A DNA stretch of 64,000 bases from NCBI GenBank assembly GCA_026119935.1, contig JALRMH010000006.1, positions 124,001-188,000 on the forward strand, given 5' to 3'. Every line of letters starts with the position of its first letter. Position 1 is the stretch's first letter. Origin of the DNA: Endothia cerciana. Its lineage: Eukaryota; Ascomycota; Sordariomycetes; Diaporthales; Cryphonectriaceae. The notes beneath the pieces were generated by a model. That model made no database searches and was not told the origin of the DNA. It saw only the letters and a list, made by a program, of their open reading frames with translations. This document shows, piece after piece, positions 10,946 through 21,992 of this stretch. Both the position numbers and the translations under genes were made by a program.

Positions 10946-12880
10946 ATGAAGGTCACCACTCCTGGCCTTGTGCCAGTGTATACGGTCTCCGGTGCATCTA
11001 CCGCCAGACCTCTGCCTGACTGGCTCGCCAGGAGAAGAAAGAGGAGTTTGAAAAATGACCCCGAGTATTCGAACCGAGTCGAACTCCTGCAAGACTTCGA
11101 ATTCGAAGAAGCGAGCGCCTGCGTCAGAGTCTCTGGGGATGGCCAGTGGATCATGAGCACGGGGACGTACAAACCGCAGATCCACGTACACGATCTCAAC
11201 CAACTCTCGCTCAGTTGGGCACGACACACCACGAGCCTCAATCAGTCCTTCGTCATCCTGAGCCCAGACGCTTCCAAATCCCTCCACCTCCAGACCGACC
11301 GCAAGCTCGAGTTCCACACCCTGGGGGGATGTCACCACGAGATTCGCTTACCGCGCTACGGTCGGGACCTGATATACGATCGAAACTCTACTGAGGCTCT
11401 TGTTGCTGCGGCCGGAGTGGGGACAAATCGTACAGGAGAAGTCTTCCGCCTCAACCTCGAGCACGGCAGGTTCATGAAGTCGTACGAAGTGGATGTTGGT
11501 GGTGACGATGGCTTAGAGGCGGGACTGCAGGGCAGCATCGAGGCAGGTTGTGTCACCGCAGCTGCTATCGCGGAGAACACCCACAACCTTCTCGCATTTG
11601 GTACATCCAGAGGCTCTGTTGAACTCATCGACCCGCGCGTCAGATCACGAGTTGCTGTCTTGGAGGGTCTGGAAGGAGAGGTGACATCGCTCGACTTCAA
11701 CCCCTACACTGGCTTGTCTCTTGTCACAGGCACGAGCCAGGGCGTATGTTCGGTCTTTGATCTGCGACGACCAGTGCCTCTGCTGAGGAAGGAACAAGGA
11801 TTCGGCTTCGGCATCAAGAACATTCTACACCTTAAGACGGCATCACAAGAGAGGAAGATTCTGTCGGCGGACAAGAAGATCATCAAGATTTGGGATGAGA
11901 CGACCGGAGAGGCGTGGACGTCGATTGAACCCATCACGGATCTCAACTTCGTCCAGTGGGTGAAGGATACCGGTACTTTGGTGACGGCAAACGAGGGCAA
12001 ACAGCAGCATGTCTTCCACATACCGGCTCTGGGCTCAGCACCGAAATGGTGCGGCTTCCTCGATAACATGGTCGAAGAGATGACCGAAGAGGCCCGCACC
12101 GATATTTACGACAATTACAAGTTCCTGACGAAACCAGAACTCAAATCTCTCAGTCTAGATCACCTCGTTGGGACGGCTATGCTGCGCCCGTACATGCACG
12201 GCTACTTTGTCGACGCCAAGCTGTACGAGCAGGCTCGGTTGGTCGCCAACCCGTACGTATACGAAGAAGAGCGCCAGAAGAGGGTTCAAGAGAAGGTCGA
12301 GAAAGAGCGTGCAAGCAGGATACGTGGCACGAAGAAGGTCAAGGTCAATCAAAGACTGGCGGACAAGATCCTGGCAAGACAAGAGAGGAGAGACAAGGTG
12401 GATACCAATGCAGGTGTGCTCGGCGACAAGCGTTTCGGCAAGCTCTTCGAAGATGAGGAATTCGTTGTGGATGAGACGAGCAGAGAGTTCAAGATTATCA
12501 ACCCAAGCACAAATGTCGAGGCTCATGCAGACGCTTCTGAGGTCACCCGCAACCAGAAGCCTTTCGAGGACGACTCGGAATTGGAAGAGGACGATGAAAG
12601 TGACGACGGGGAGGAGCCAATCCGAAAATCTTCACTGGGAGTTTCAATGAGGGTCTCGACATCCGGACAAGGTGGGAGGACCAGGGATATAGCACTCGGC
12701 TCCCGATTGCAGAAGTCTGGTCGTATAGGCAAGACACGGCAGGGAGATGTGGTTGGTGAGCGATCAGTTACATTTATGCCTGAGAAGAAAACGAAGGCCA
12801 GGCCGGAACAGCCCGCTTCGGACAACAAACGCTCGGCAGCAAGACGTAGTGCCAGCACGAACACCTTCAGAAAGCTATAA
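10946..12880 (+). CDS. ENP2: Nucleolar ribosome-biogenesis protein ENP2/NOL10
   Basis: ENP2 is a WD40 component of the small-subunit processome, acting in the nucleolus in 18S rRNA maturation. A single exon encodes 644 residues. The first half is a WD40 propeller (repeats ending SGDGQWIMSTGTYKPQI, VTSLDFNPYTG, SVFDLRR, IKIWDETTGE). It is followed by the family signature around DNMVEEMTEEARTDIYDNYK and DYFVDAKLY-type helices. A NUC153-like motif (DKRFGKLFEDEEFVVDETS) lies near residue 490. The tail is basic and disordered. The frame is open upstream to 10811, but I start at the ATG at 10946 because MKVTTPGLVPVYTVSG is the conserved family N-terminus. Convergent with the next gene. Confidence 0.94.
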   Translation: MKVTTPGLVPVYTVSGASTARPLPDWLARRRKRSLKNDPEYSNRVELLQDFEFEEASACVRVSGDGQWIMSTGTYKPQIHVHDLNQLSLSWARHTTSLNQSFVILSPDASKSLHLQTDRKLEFHTLGGCHHEIRLPRYGRDLIYDRNSTEALVAAAGVGTNRTGEVFRLNLEHGRFMKSYEVDVGGDDGLEAGLQGSIEAGCVTAAAIAENTHNLLAFGTSRGSVELIDPRVRSRVAVLEGLEGEVTSLDFNPYTGLSLVTGTSQGVCSVFDLRRPVPLLRKEQGFGFGIKNILHLKTASQERKILSADKKIIKIWDETTGEAWTSIEPITDLNFVQWVKDTGTLVTANEGKQQHVFHIPALGSAPKWCGFLDNMVEEMTEEARTDIYDNYKFLTKPELKSLSLDHLVGTAMLRPYMHGYFVDAKLYEQARLVANPYVYEEERQKRVQEKVEKERASRIRGTKKVKVNQRLADKILARQERRDKVDTNAGVLGDKRFGKLFEDEEFVVDETSREFKIINPSTNVEAHADASEVTRNQKPFEDDSELEEDDESDDGEEPIRKSSLGVSMRVSTSGQGGRTRDIALGSRLQKSGRIGKTRQGDVVGERSVTFMPEKKTKARPEQPASDNKRSAARRSASTNTFRKL

Positions 12881-12997
12881 TACAACGGTGGAGCCATCAA
12901 CATACCTCCAGCGAACACTTATACACTTGACACCAAGCATCTGCCCGTGGAGCGTAACGACCAACGCATATATGTGTGTTGCCTCGTCCCCGCAACC

Positions 12998-13549
12998 CTA
13001 CTTCTTGTTGAAAAAGCGATTCACATTCGTCTTCAACCCAAGGCCCTTTTCGAGATCCTCTGGCCTGAGTCGCGGCGTGGGCGGGACATCATCGATCCTA
13101 GCATGCGCCCTCCGCGACCTCACTGGGCCCTCTTTGACGGAGCTCGGAAATTCGCTGCGTCGCGGAGTCAAAGCAGTAACCACTTTCTTCGCAGACCTGC
13201 GAATGGTCTCTCTGACCTTCCATTCCCTCTTCTTCGCGATATAGAAGAGCGATGAAGTGCCGACTACATTCGGTATCAGCGACTCTGCCGTCGACACGAC
13301 CTGAAGGTGCACAGTAAAGAAAGGGGAGGGGTATGGCTTACTGCCCATGAGAGCGACGAGCACGACCACAACTATGATGGCTATCATACCGCCTTCTGAG
13401 AGCTTGAAAGTGCCATCACTGCTCGATCCGGCGCCGGCATCGCTGTCGACGCTCCCGTTAGAATTTGCGGTCCCGGCGCTGCTGCCGCAGTCACTGGTGC
13501 AGGGGTCTAGCGTGGCTAGAGGGAATGCCGAGCTCGTGGTCGACGCCAT
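12998..13549 (-). CDS. Small single-pass membrane protein with basic cytoplasmic tail
   Basis: Unrecognised function. The proposed exons are 13549-13342 and 13263-12998, with a 78-nt intron (GTAAGC donor, CTGAT branch, GTAG acceptor), giving 157 residues. The frame also stays open if the intron is retained (183 residues). A nearer acceptor (CGGCAG) is also in frame. I prefer the 78-nt intron because it puts a TSSLFYIAKKREW segment directly after the membrane helix. Features in order: a short Ser/Gly-rich N-terminus with two Cys (residues 17 and 21) and no clear signal peptide, one membrane helix (about residues 54-69), then a highly basic stretch with RETIRRSAKKV and LTPRRSEFP. The layout resembles fungal single-pass proteins with a juxtamembrane basic region. 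Confidence 0.65.
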   Translation of the reverse strand: MASTTSSAFPLATLDPCTSDCGSSAGTANSNGSVDSDAGAGSSSDGTFKLSEGGMIAIIVVVVLVALMGSKPYPSPFFTVHLQVVSTAESLIPNVVGTSSLFYIAKKREWKVRETIRRSAKKVVTALTPRRSEFPSSVKEGPVRSRRAHARIDDVPPTPRLRPEDLEKGLGLKTNVNRFFNKK

Positions 13550-15203
13550 TGTCTACGATTGGGTTCGTGAGAGGACTTGAATGAAAATCAGTTCGGTGCT
13601 GAAGGACTGGGGTTTTGTTCTGGTGCGAGCATTGACCGGCGGGAAGAAATGTGGTAGACGAAGAACGTCACGTCCATTTTCTGCATCGACGACCAGCACA
13701 CTATCTAGATATATCAACATCCATAATAACCAGACTATGATACCAGATTCCTTTCACCAAACCTTATAAGTAGACCATTGTCACCGCCTCCATGACTGTT
13801 TCCAATGCAAATTGCTCGCATCCTGCACTCGGCACTTGGATACATCCGTCTTCCAGATCCGTCCCAAAGCGAACGCTATTGGACAACCAAGAATTGGCAG
13901 TGGTCTCGTTGCAGCCCATTTCACCGCAATTGGTGTGAGCTGTTTCCATACGCGCCGTGCTTGTGGCTCTGTTCACACATGCCCCTGACGTGCATCGCCC
14001 AATGAGACTCGGGCGCGTGGGATAGGGGTTGCGGCTAAGCGCCGGGGGTTTTCTCTCAACGTCGTGCCATGGGCTTGTATCTGCTTGGCGTTTTCGGAAT
14101 TCGCGTTGAAAGGGAATAATAATTTATGGTTTGGAAGCAGGGGACCATGGCAGTTTGAGGTATGTATAAATCACCACGATCGGTGTGGCGTACGACCAGG
14201 AGGGGAAATGTTAGGTACTACTATAAATGGTATAGTAGAGTGCATGGGTTAGACCCACTGGTACATGGCAGGGGGGGGGGGGAATAAATCGGCCTGATAC
14301 CCATAGTATTGCTAGGCAGACCAGCCCAGACGGGGGAGAAGATGGACCGGCCTGTGGCTGACAGCACACCCCGTGCGAGCATTGCCCGTGAGCTAGTTGA
14401 CACAGATAGCAGAAAGCGTTGCTTGAGTGGTACCGTTGACGGCCAAAACGAGATATCGGGACACATGCGAGGAGGTCCCCTGACGTGAGAGCTCCATGCG
14501 TATCTTGTCCTTCCTTACCGTACTTGTGCATGCTGGTTTGTTTGCAAGGACTATCGGTATTTATCCCGCGAGATAAATTTCGTGTACGGGGCTTCAAATT
14601 TAATTGTCATGTGTTGTCGCTGGGTGGGTGATCCGTCCTAGTCTGGAACGTTTGGCTCAGTCAGAAGTCTATTCGGCCGGTCAATGGACCTCCAGATTGT
14701 GAGTCGAAGGGCTGGGCATGATGACCGAGATGGAACTCAGGGCCTTGCAGGAATGTACTCAGACTGAAGAAGGCCATGGTTTTCCTCGTCATTTTACCAG
14801 TTACATAGTCAACTATCGCATTGACTCCCGAACCAAGAACACCAGGAAGACAACTTTTCGTGCACTCGCGAATTCAACGACAGCTATGTGGTGCAACCTC
14901 GAAGGCTCGAACCATGGCTCTAAGCCGACCTTTTGGTGCACTCCTGGCGCAGGTTTCTCAGGGCGAGGTTGGTCTCGATGAGGAAGTCACGCCTCTTCTT
15001 CCTGCAACGCGCGATCATTATGGATGCTCCGTGTTGAAGCAAGAGCATGCCTTCCTTGATCCGTTACTCCTTTAAACTGCCAGCCGCCTGGAGCTTCCTG
15101 TTGTACATCTCCGTCTTCGTCATCACCTCCATCAACCGCCCTAACCAGTCTTGACAGCTACACGCGACACGCGTCTTGACAATAGTTATTTGCCTCGCCC
15201 AGG
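13550..15203. other. Intergenic stretch with 12-nt poly-G and inverted repeat
   Basis: A 1.65-kb spacer between divergent genes. It contains a G12 run at 14271-14282 and an 8-nt inverted repeat (CTACTATA, 5-nt spacer, TATAGTAG) at 14218-14238. Short frames on both strands lack coding character. It presumably holds both promoters. Confidence 0.5.
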
Positions 15204-18200
15204 ATGGAAAAAGCCCCCAGCAAAAGTCCCCCTCCCTCCGCTGAGCTCCGCGAGGACGTCGTCGTGGACGCTGACGCCGGCGAGGACTCTCAGGAGTCCA
15301 CAGCCCTTCAGAACGCCCTTTATCTACTGTCTGATACTCAGCCCGACAGTCCTGGTCAGACCGATTTGTCCCCTGAGAGCCAGTGTGCTACCCAGGTAAA
15401 GCTCATTGCTCGGCCACAACTCACTGACAACCCGGACCTGAGCATTGGCTTTGCCTACTCCCAGCGACAGAAGACCAACCCCGGCCAGTTCAGTCGTCCC
15501 AGACCTTCTAAGCCGGCAATTCCGATCATCGAGGAGGATATGGAGATAATGTCGGCAAGGAGTCACATGCGGGCCAGCAAGAAGCAGTCGGACGATCTTG
15601 AAGAGCCTCTCGATGCTCAGCCTGTCAATCTGGACTTGACAACTCTGCCCGACCCGCGGGAGCAACACCCCCAAAATCAGAAGTCACCCGGGGATGTCCA
15701 AGATTCCAATACCGCATCAACTCCAGCTCCCCAGAAAGAGTTTGACACGAACCATCACCAGGTCCAAGAGGTCGTTGATGACTCGGCACAGCCTGGCCAA
15801 GTACGCAGTCCCCAGAAGAGAGCTCCCTCCGAAGGCTACCAGCCAGTATACCGCCGTTCGACTCACGGTGAGCAGCTGTCCAAGTTCTCCAACCCCTCTG
15901 CACCTCACATCCTCCCCAGTGGCTTGCAGGCTTCAGCAACCATCCAACCAAAAGTAGGGCCCCAGTCTCGCCCTGGCTTCCCTACTCGGAGCAGGATCCA
16001 AGATCTACAATCCGACAATCTTCAGAATGATTCTGCTCAGAATCATTTGGACCAGCAGCGCGGTCAGCGTAAATCACCAGATCAGCATGCCATTCTGACC
16101 TCCGCCCAGAAGCCACGCACTTCCCTCCACAATGACATCTCAGTATCACAGGCTCATCCACCTCGCAATCTGCCTCAGCACGTGTCCCCCCGTCGTCGAA
16201 TTGTCAATCGTCCCCTAAGAGATTGCCATGGCCAGTCCTCCAGCCTGAACACTCCTTCAACGAGACTACGAACTGCCTCGATTGTAAGCTCAAACACCAA
16301 GAGGAAGCGTGAGCCAAGGCCAGTCACGTCGTCCTCACATCACTCCTCAAGCCGCCCCAACTCATACGATCGTGAGAAGACACCATCAATCCGGCAAAGA
16401 AAGTGGACACCGCACAGCCAGCTGAGAGAATTCCGTTCAAAGTTGACGACAACAATAGGCGACCTTGCAGGCTGCCTCAATGACAGGTTCAGGGACATCG
16501 ATTACGATGTAGGTCAACATCTCGAACAAATTACCAAACTCAAGCACACGATCAAACAGCAACAATGGGAGATATCTCGATACGAAAAGCAGACCTCAGA
16601 TAAAAATACTGTGATTCAACAGCTTGAAGACGATCAACAGCGTCTTCTTGAGAGACTCGACAGTGCGGAGCAAGAGCTCCGGGCTCGACCTGACAGAGTC
16701 TCGAAACTTGAAGAGAAGAGCACCGCTTATAAGAAGTTTCTGAACGCGGCCATTGAGGAGCAACAAAAACTGTACAGAGCTGCCAAGGCGAAGTGCGATG
16801 GAGCCATCAGTCAGATGCAGGCTGAAGAGAGCCAGCGGAAGGTTTTGCAGGAACGCGCGCGAAAACATGCTGAAGCCACGCGTGAGCGTCTGAACCAGCT
16901 GGTCAAATCCACCGTGGCTGAGTGCAAGCAAATGGAGAAAGAGCGTAAGTGAAGCACTCGTGCGGACATGCCTGATTTCGTGGACTAAGTGACATTCGCA
17001 GACAATGACACAATTGCGTCTCTTAATCAGAGAATCCAGGAGCGAGATGCAGACGTCCTACGCGAGAGGGAAACGGCTCAAGCGCTGCTCCAACAGAATG
17101 CAAGTGTTTCTGCTATTGAAGATGCTGTGAAGAGCTTTGGGACACAAATCGAGGACGTTGTTTCCAAGGTCAACGAATTCGTCTCCCGTCAACCACAGCA
17201 GGAGGACCAAACAGCAAGTGAGATGCATTCTAAGTAAGTTCTCGATGCATTCGTGCAGAAAAAACACTTGGCTAATGGACTAGACTCGACCTGGTCATGG
17301 AGCATCTTCGTCTTCGAGACGAACGGGCGCCTCCTGCAGTCAACATCTCGGACCAGCTGCAGAAGCTCAATGAGCAGGCGGTTACCTCGTGAGTAGAGCG
17401 ACGAACTCAGCTCAGTGCATAGCTAACTGAAATTACAGGATTCTCGGCAAGCTAGAGCCCATACTAACATCGCAACTCGAGACCAAAGAGACCATGGCTT
17501 CGTTATGCACAGGACTGGGCGAGTATGTGAGTGACCTTTGGAATGCCATTGATGAGCGCCAGGACACAATCGAGCAGTATATCATGCAGCGACAGGACGA
17601 GAATTTTCAGCGGCGAATCGAGACTCTGGAAGTAGAAGTACGCGAGAGGGAGAACGACTGCGCCAACCAGTCACAGCTGCTTCTCAAATCTGAAACGACC
17701 GTGAGGAAACGTGAAGAACTCATCGAACAGCTTCGAAGCGAGATCGTGGACTTGGAACATGCCCAGGCAGAGACTTTACAACAATCGGAACAGCTGAACC
17801 TGCTCCGAGAGGAGTACGACCAACTGAAGGCTGAAGCTGCGACCAAAACTGGTCTGGCGTCCGACCTCCAGAGTCAGCTCCATGAGAATCGCTCGACCAT
17901 GCTGGCAAACCGAAAGCAGCATGAGGAGGACACAGAGCAGCTCCGAAAACTTCTGGAGCATGAAGTAGCAGAATCCAAAGCCACTCAAATACAGGCCATC
18001 GAAGCAGCGCAACAAGAAGCCATGGTCAAAATGAATGAATTAAAGGCCGATCTCGAGAAACAGCTTGGCCAGGCTCTGGAGGAGCGAACTATGCTGCAAA
18101 CCGAAATCGATGCAACGAAACAGAAAATCCAGGAAATGGGCGAAGAAGGTGCAAAGGACTTTGAAACGATCGCCGACCTAGAAGCGGAGCTTCAGGTAGC

Positions 18201-19404
18201 GCAAAGCGAAGCAGTCAGGATCAGACAAGAGGCCACCCAGAAGGAAACGGAACAGGAGACTGCTAGACAGCAGCATCTGGAGCGCATTGACGATCTCCAA
18301 TCTTGCCTTTCAATCGCTGAAAAGAGGTTTACGAATTTAGCGGGTAATGCTCGAGGTTACGATGCGGCTGCAAAAGCAGTTCTCCGAAGTCTGAAGCAGT
18401 GGACACAGGACTGCGAAGCCATCCAGAAAATGGCGTCTGATCTCGCAAAGACCAGAAACAAAGATCTCGACCATATCGATCCGAGATTCGAGCCACTAGT
18501 CCAGATGCAGCTCTTACAGAAGGCTGTCGTCCAATATTGCCAGATACAGACACAAGCAGCAGAGATTCTCTCAGGAGGGAATCCCGACGGAGTTGCTGCT
18601 CTCAAGACGGTGACACAGACGGCCTCATGGTCGAGTCTGCAAGCGGTTAATGCTCAAGACCAGGCGTCAAAAACCCTCATCGGAAACCTACTCGATCGAG
18701 TTCGGCGAGTGACTATCAGAAGCCCAGCAAGCAACGCGTCTTCCCCCAAGCCGCCTTCGGTCCAGACGGAACAAGAGCGCCGGCGAATTACGGAACCGCC
18801 AAAATCCATCATGAAGTCTGCTCCTCCCTGTCAGCAGCTAGCTATCGAGGACAAGAATTCTCGAGAGGCCCTCGGTCGTGAGGATTGTGCTCGTAGCGGG
18901 CGCAAGGACGTACAGGACGTCACTCAGGACAAGATCTCGGAAGCAGGCATGACGAGCCGCAACAGCCTGCTCTATCGCGGTCCTTACAACAGACCCGTGG
19001 CTGGGAACAATCCTCTTCCACAGATGCCGGGGAGCACGGAAAGCAGGAAGCACCTCCAAAATGACAAGATCAGTGGCAAGGGCGTGGCAGACCATGAAGA
19101 TATACGTGCGACCATGGCCTCTCAGAACAGAAAGCGCAAGGGGCTGTCCAGCTCAGAGCCATCCAGCCAAGAAGCAGAGATGCCGAAGAAGAGGACAAAA
19201 CCCATTTTGCAGAGAGAATCCTCAGCTTCCTCAATGGCATGTTCACTGAACAGCAGCCGGGATCCGCTGAGGCTGTTCTATCAGCGGCGACTTTCGTCGC
19301 AAGCAGGTGAAGACTCTCAGGATCCAATCACCCACTCTCGGGATGTAGAGGGCGGAAGCAAGGCACATTATTCCATGTTGAAGCGCTTCACTATTGTTCC
19401 TTGA
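15204..19404 (+). CDS. Large coiled-coil protein, function unassigned
   Basis: Four exons (15204-16944, 17002-17233, 17284-17388, 17439-19404) with three 50-57-nt introns keep one frame and give 1347 residues. All donors are GTAAGT or GTGAGT, with CTGAT, CTAAT or CTAAC branch points. Residues 1-395 are polar and disordered, rich in Gln, Pro and Ser. A coiled coil spans about 410-690, with heptads rich in Gln, Glu and Leu. A second long coiled coil spans about 710-1000. The C-terminal 300 residues are disordered and basic, with SP/TP sites (SPASNASSPKPPS). The architecture resembles cytoskeletal, spindle, kinetochore or synaptonemal scaffolds, but I cannot name a family. There is no membrane segment, signal peptide or enzymatic motif. 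Confidence 0.85.
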
Positions 19405-20038
19405 TCACAAAAATCTCACCTTTGCTCCAGATTACTTCAAGGTCTTGGAGTGCGGCGGTCGCCCTGGAACCCCCACTACATGTATACACATCAAAGAAGG
19501 TCTCCTTGAGCTCGAGACTTTCCGATATACGCGATGGGTCGGGCGTGAAGCAGGTTGTGCTCAGATACGAGCGTGAGACGAGCACATTTTGGGACGGCCG
19601 ATGAGAGGTTGCGCAAAGCTTGATGTATTTCGTCGAAGAGCCCTCAAATAGCTGAGATTATATGATATGTAGCCTGCAATCAACCGTCATTTGCGCTACC
19701 ATGAAGCTCTCGAAGTGACGGGACGGTTTTCGACACGGTGTCTGTACCTGTCAAGCCCCATAAGCTCATGAACGCCGCCCATATGGCTTTTCCAACGGCT
19801 CCTCCTGCCACCAAATCTGGCGGTTTTGACCGGATGTATTGTGCCTCAGCGACCATTCCCGATCTCGTCTCTATTTTCCTCCGTCTCCTTTCCAAGGGCC
19901 TCGTGGCATCGTAATCGTACCGGGGTACGTTCTCGTTTGGCAGAGCGTTGACCGCCTCTAACCGCCATGCGATCTATCCGTGATGGTTGACCGCGGCCGT
20001 GGGAAGATCGGGATGATGCGTAACGTTGCATGCCGTGT
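19405..20038. other. Convergent 3' spacer
   Basis: A 634-nt spacer between the coiled-coil gene and bL33m. An open frame at 19895-19680 (-) looks mildly coding, but no splice signals or motifs support it. Confidence 0.5.
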
Positions 20039-20544
20039 TTATTTGTTACCTCGTCGTTTCGTCTCTAGAAAGAGGACTTTCCTGCGTACTGTGCTCGAAC
20101 TCGAGAGTCAGCAGCTAAACCTAAAGTCTTCACGGGCAGTGACCGTGGTGCTATCCCCTTGTGTTCGCGCATCTTTTCCCCTGTGTCTTTCACGGGGATG
20201 GGGTGAGGCGTGGTCGGGAGACGGTCGCGCAGAGCTGGAGATATAAAAGATGAGGGTCTCGAAGGGGCGAGGGAAGGGCGATGGCCATAGCGTACCGACG
20301 GGGTCGTATTTGAGCATGCTCATCGGCGGCGAGGTGCGCGGGCGCCGGAACTGGTAGAAGAAGCCCGTCATGGCCATGGAGATGAGGCGCACCGAGACGA
20401 TGCGGGATTTCGCTTTGGTTCGTGATGAGCCCGGTCAGTTGTCAAGTCCGTAAGTCCGTCCGTCCGTCCGTCCGTCCGTCCGTCCGTGGCCATGTTGGGG
20501 GGGATAGAGGGGGAAGAGGGAGGGCGCGTACCTTTCTTGGCCAT
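20039..20544 (-). CDS. MRPL39: Mitochondrial large-subunit ribosomal protein bL33m
   Basis: Three small exons: 20544-20532 (13 nt), 20412-20296 and 20088-20039. The introns are 119 nt (GTACGC donor, CTGAC branch) and 207 nt (GTACGC donor, CTGAC branch, CACAG acceptor). They join to 59 residues starting MAKKAKSR, passing through SMAMTGFFYQFRRPR and MLKYDPVVRRKVLFLE, and ending KRRGNK. This is the bL33 pattern: an N-terminal MAKK, a short beta domain, then YDPVV followed by a basic tail, at the usual 55-60 residue length. It is easy to miss because the coding sequence is split into pieces of 13, 117 and 50 nt. Intron 1 carries a GTCC-type microsatellite. The protein acts in the mitochondrial 54S ribosomal subunit. 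Confidence 0.9.
20454..20487. repeat. (GTCC)n microsatellite inside bL33m intron 1
   Basis: About 8.5 tandem copies of a GTCC unit on the + strand (CGGA-type units on the gene strand). It lies between the donor at 20531 and the branch point of intron 1, so it changes intron length without touching codons. Confidence 0.95.
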
Positions 20545-21992
20545 GACTGCTGCGCGCCGCTGGGCTGGAGAGGCTTCTCGAGGGGGAGTGGGCAGTGGCA
20601 GCAGGGTGAACGACCTCTTGGTCAATTTTCGGGCTGCGGTTGCGAGTGCGGCTAAGGCGCGGGCGGAATTAGCCGCGCTGGACCCTAACCCTGCCGACGT
20701 TACCTCTGGGCTAGCGTTGATGGCCATGTCCTCCGAGCCCTCGATCTTATGTCTTTCATTTTCTTTTTCCCTTTTCTTCCAAAATAATAAAGTAAAAACT
20801 ACTATACTATTGGATGCGCCATCGAGAGAGGGATATCATTTTCATACTTGGGCACCCAGAGCCGAAAGTGGCGAGGTCGCTCCCCGGAACCTCATCTGCT
20901 ATGCTATCTCCTCCAGCGCTTTTTGTGAGCGATCTGGGTGTGTTGAGCTCATGAAGAAGAAATCTGGTCACAGGATGGGAGATCAGCCGATCAGCGCGTC
21001 CCAAGATCCGACCCTGTCTTTCATCCCACTGCCAACGTCGATGGAGACGATCAGATCCCATCCGGGAACGCTGCCACTCGCTGCCTCATGGGCATGCAAA
21101 GGGCAATTACTGTCAAGGACGCCACTATCTGTCGGCAGCGGGACTATGACGTTCATCACTACACCACACATGCTCAAACTCAAGCGCCCTGATAGGAATT
21201 AAGTGGGTGACAGGACAAGTTGTGGGAAGAGAGGTCTCCTGCCCGACAACGGTGCAGTGCATGTTCGGCAGCCCCCCGAGGCGTCCAGTGGAGCCATCCC
21301 AGGTAATACCACAGGAGGCAGTCCTTGCGATGCAGCTTCCGCAAAAATCTAGCAACTCCATTCGAGCCTCGAATGAGATTTTCCAAACTACCCTCCTACG
21401 TCCTCTGGGGACACCTCCTGCAGGATACTCGTCAGTAGGCCTTCTGGCATCATTTCTGCTCCACAGTGCCGTCCACTATCAAAATTCACCTCTGTGAATC
21501 CATTTTTGGCTCTGAAAATACCTGTTCTCATAAGAATTACCCCGAAACCGGCGGCACAGCAATACTTCGCCTGGATGTTGTGCTGTTTTTGGAAGACAGT
21601 CGTCCTAAATCAAGCTGCATGAAGCGGCGTGGTTCCCTGGAGGGTGGGGGTGGGGGTGGAACGTCTGGGTCGACCTAGGTGTACGTTTCTATCTATTTTT
21701 ATTGCGGGTTTACTATGTGAGAGTTTTGAAAAGGCTGGTGAGTTCGCCTTACGTGACGTCCAGTCGTTTTAAGGTTGCGCTCATCATTTTATTGTACGTT
21801 TGATAAATGAGTTGGCCCTGTGATCGTCCGTATTAGCAGATTGAACACTCTGCGTTAGATCGATAATCGAGGTCTATTTCAAGATTACCTCGGTAGGTAT
21901 ACATGGTTGAAGCTATGGATCCTCATTTGTGCAAAAAGCATCTCTACGTACTCGCCTTCTCAGCGGAATGTTTCCCGCTCTATCGTCTATTC
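20545..21992. other. Intergenic stretch upstream of bL33m
   Basis: A 1.45-kb spacer between two minus-strand genes. It should contain the bL33m promoter and the 3' UTR of the nitroreductase gene. A plus-strand frame at 20486-21202 overlaps bL33m antisense and has no recognisable product. Confidence 0.5.

Noticed and set aside
13764..13976. Cys-containing 70-codon minus-strand frame
   Set aside because: Looked like a small secreted protein, but there is no signal peptide, splice site or promoter to support it.
14620..14640. GGGTGGGTGA stretch reminiscent of 5S rRNA
   Set aside because: The rest of the 5S sequence, including box A/C, is absent.
19680..19895. 71-codon minus-strand frame downstream of bL33m
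   Set aside because: Mildly coding-like, but no motif and no splice link to bL33m, which already ends at 20039.
20486..21202. 238-codon plus-strand frame
   Set aside because: It runs antisense through bL33m exon 1 and intron 1 and has no motif or steady codon bias.
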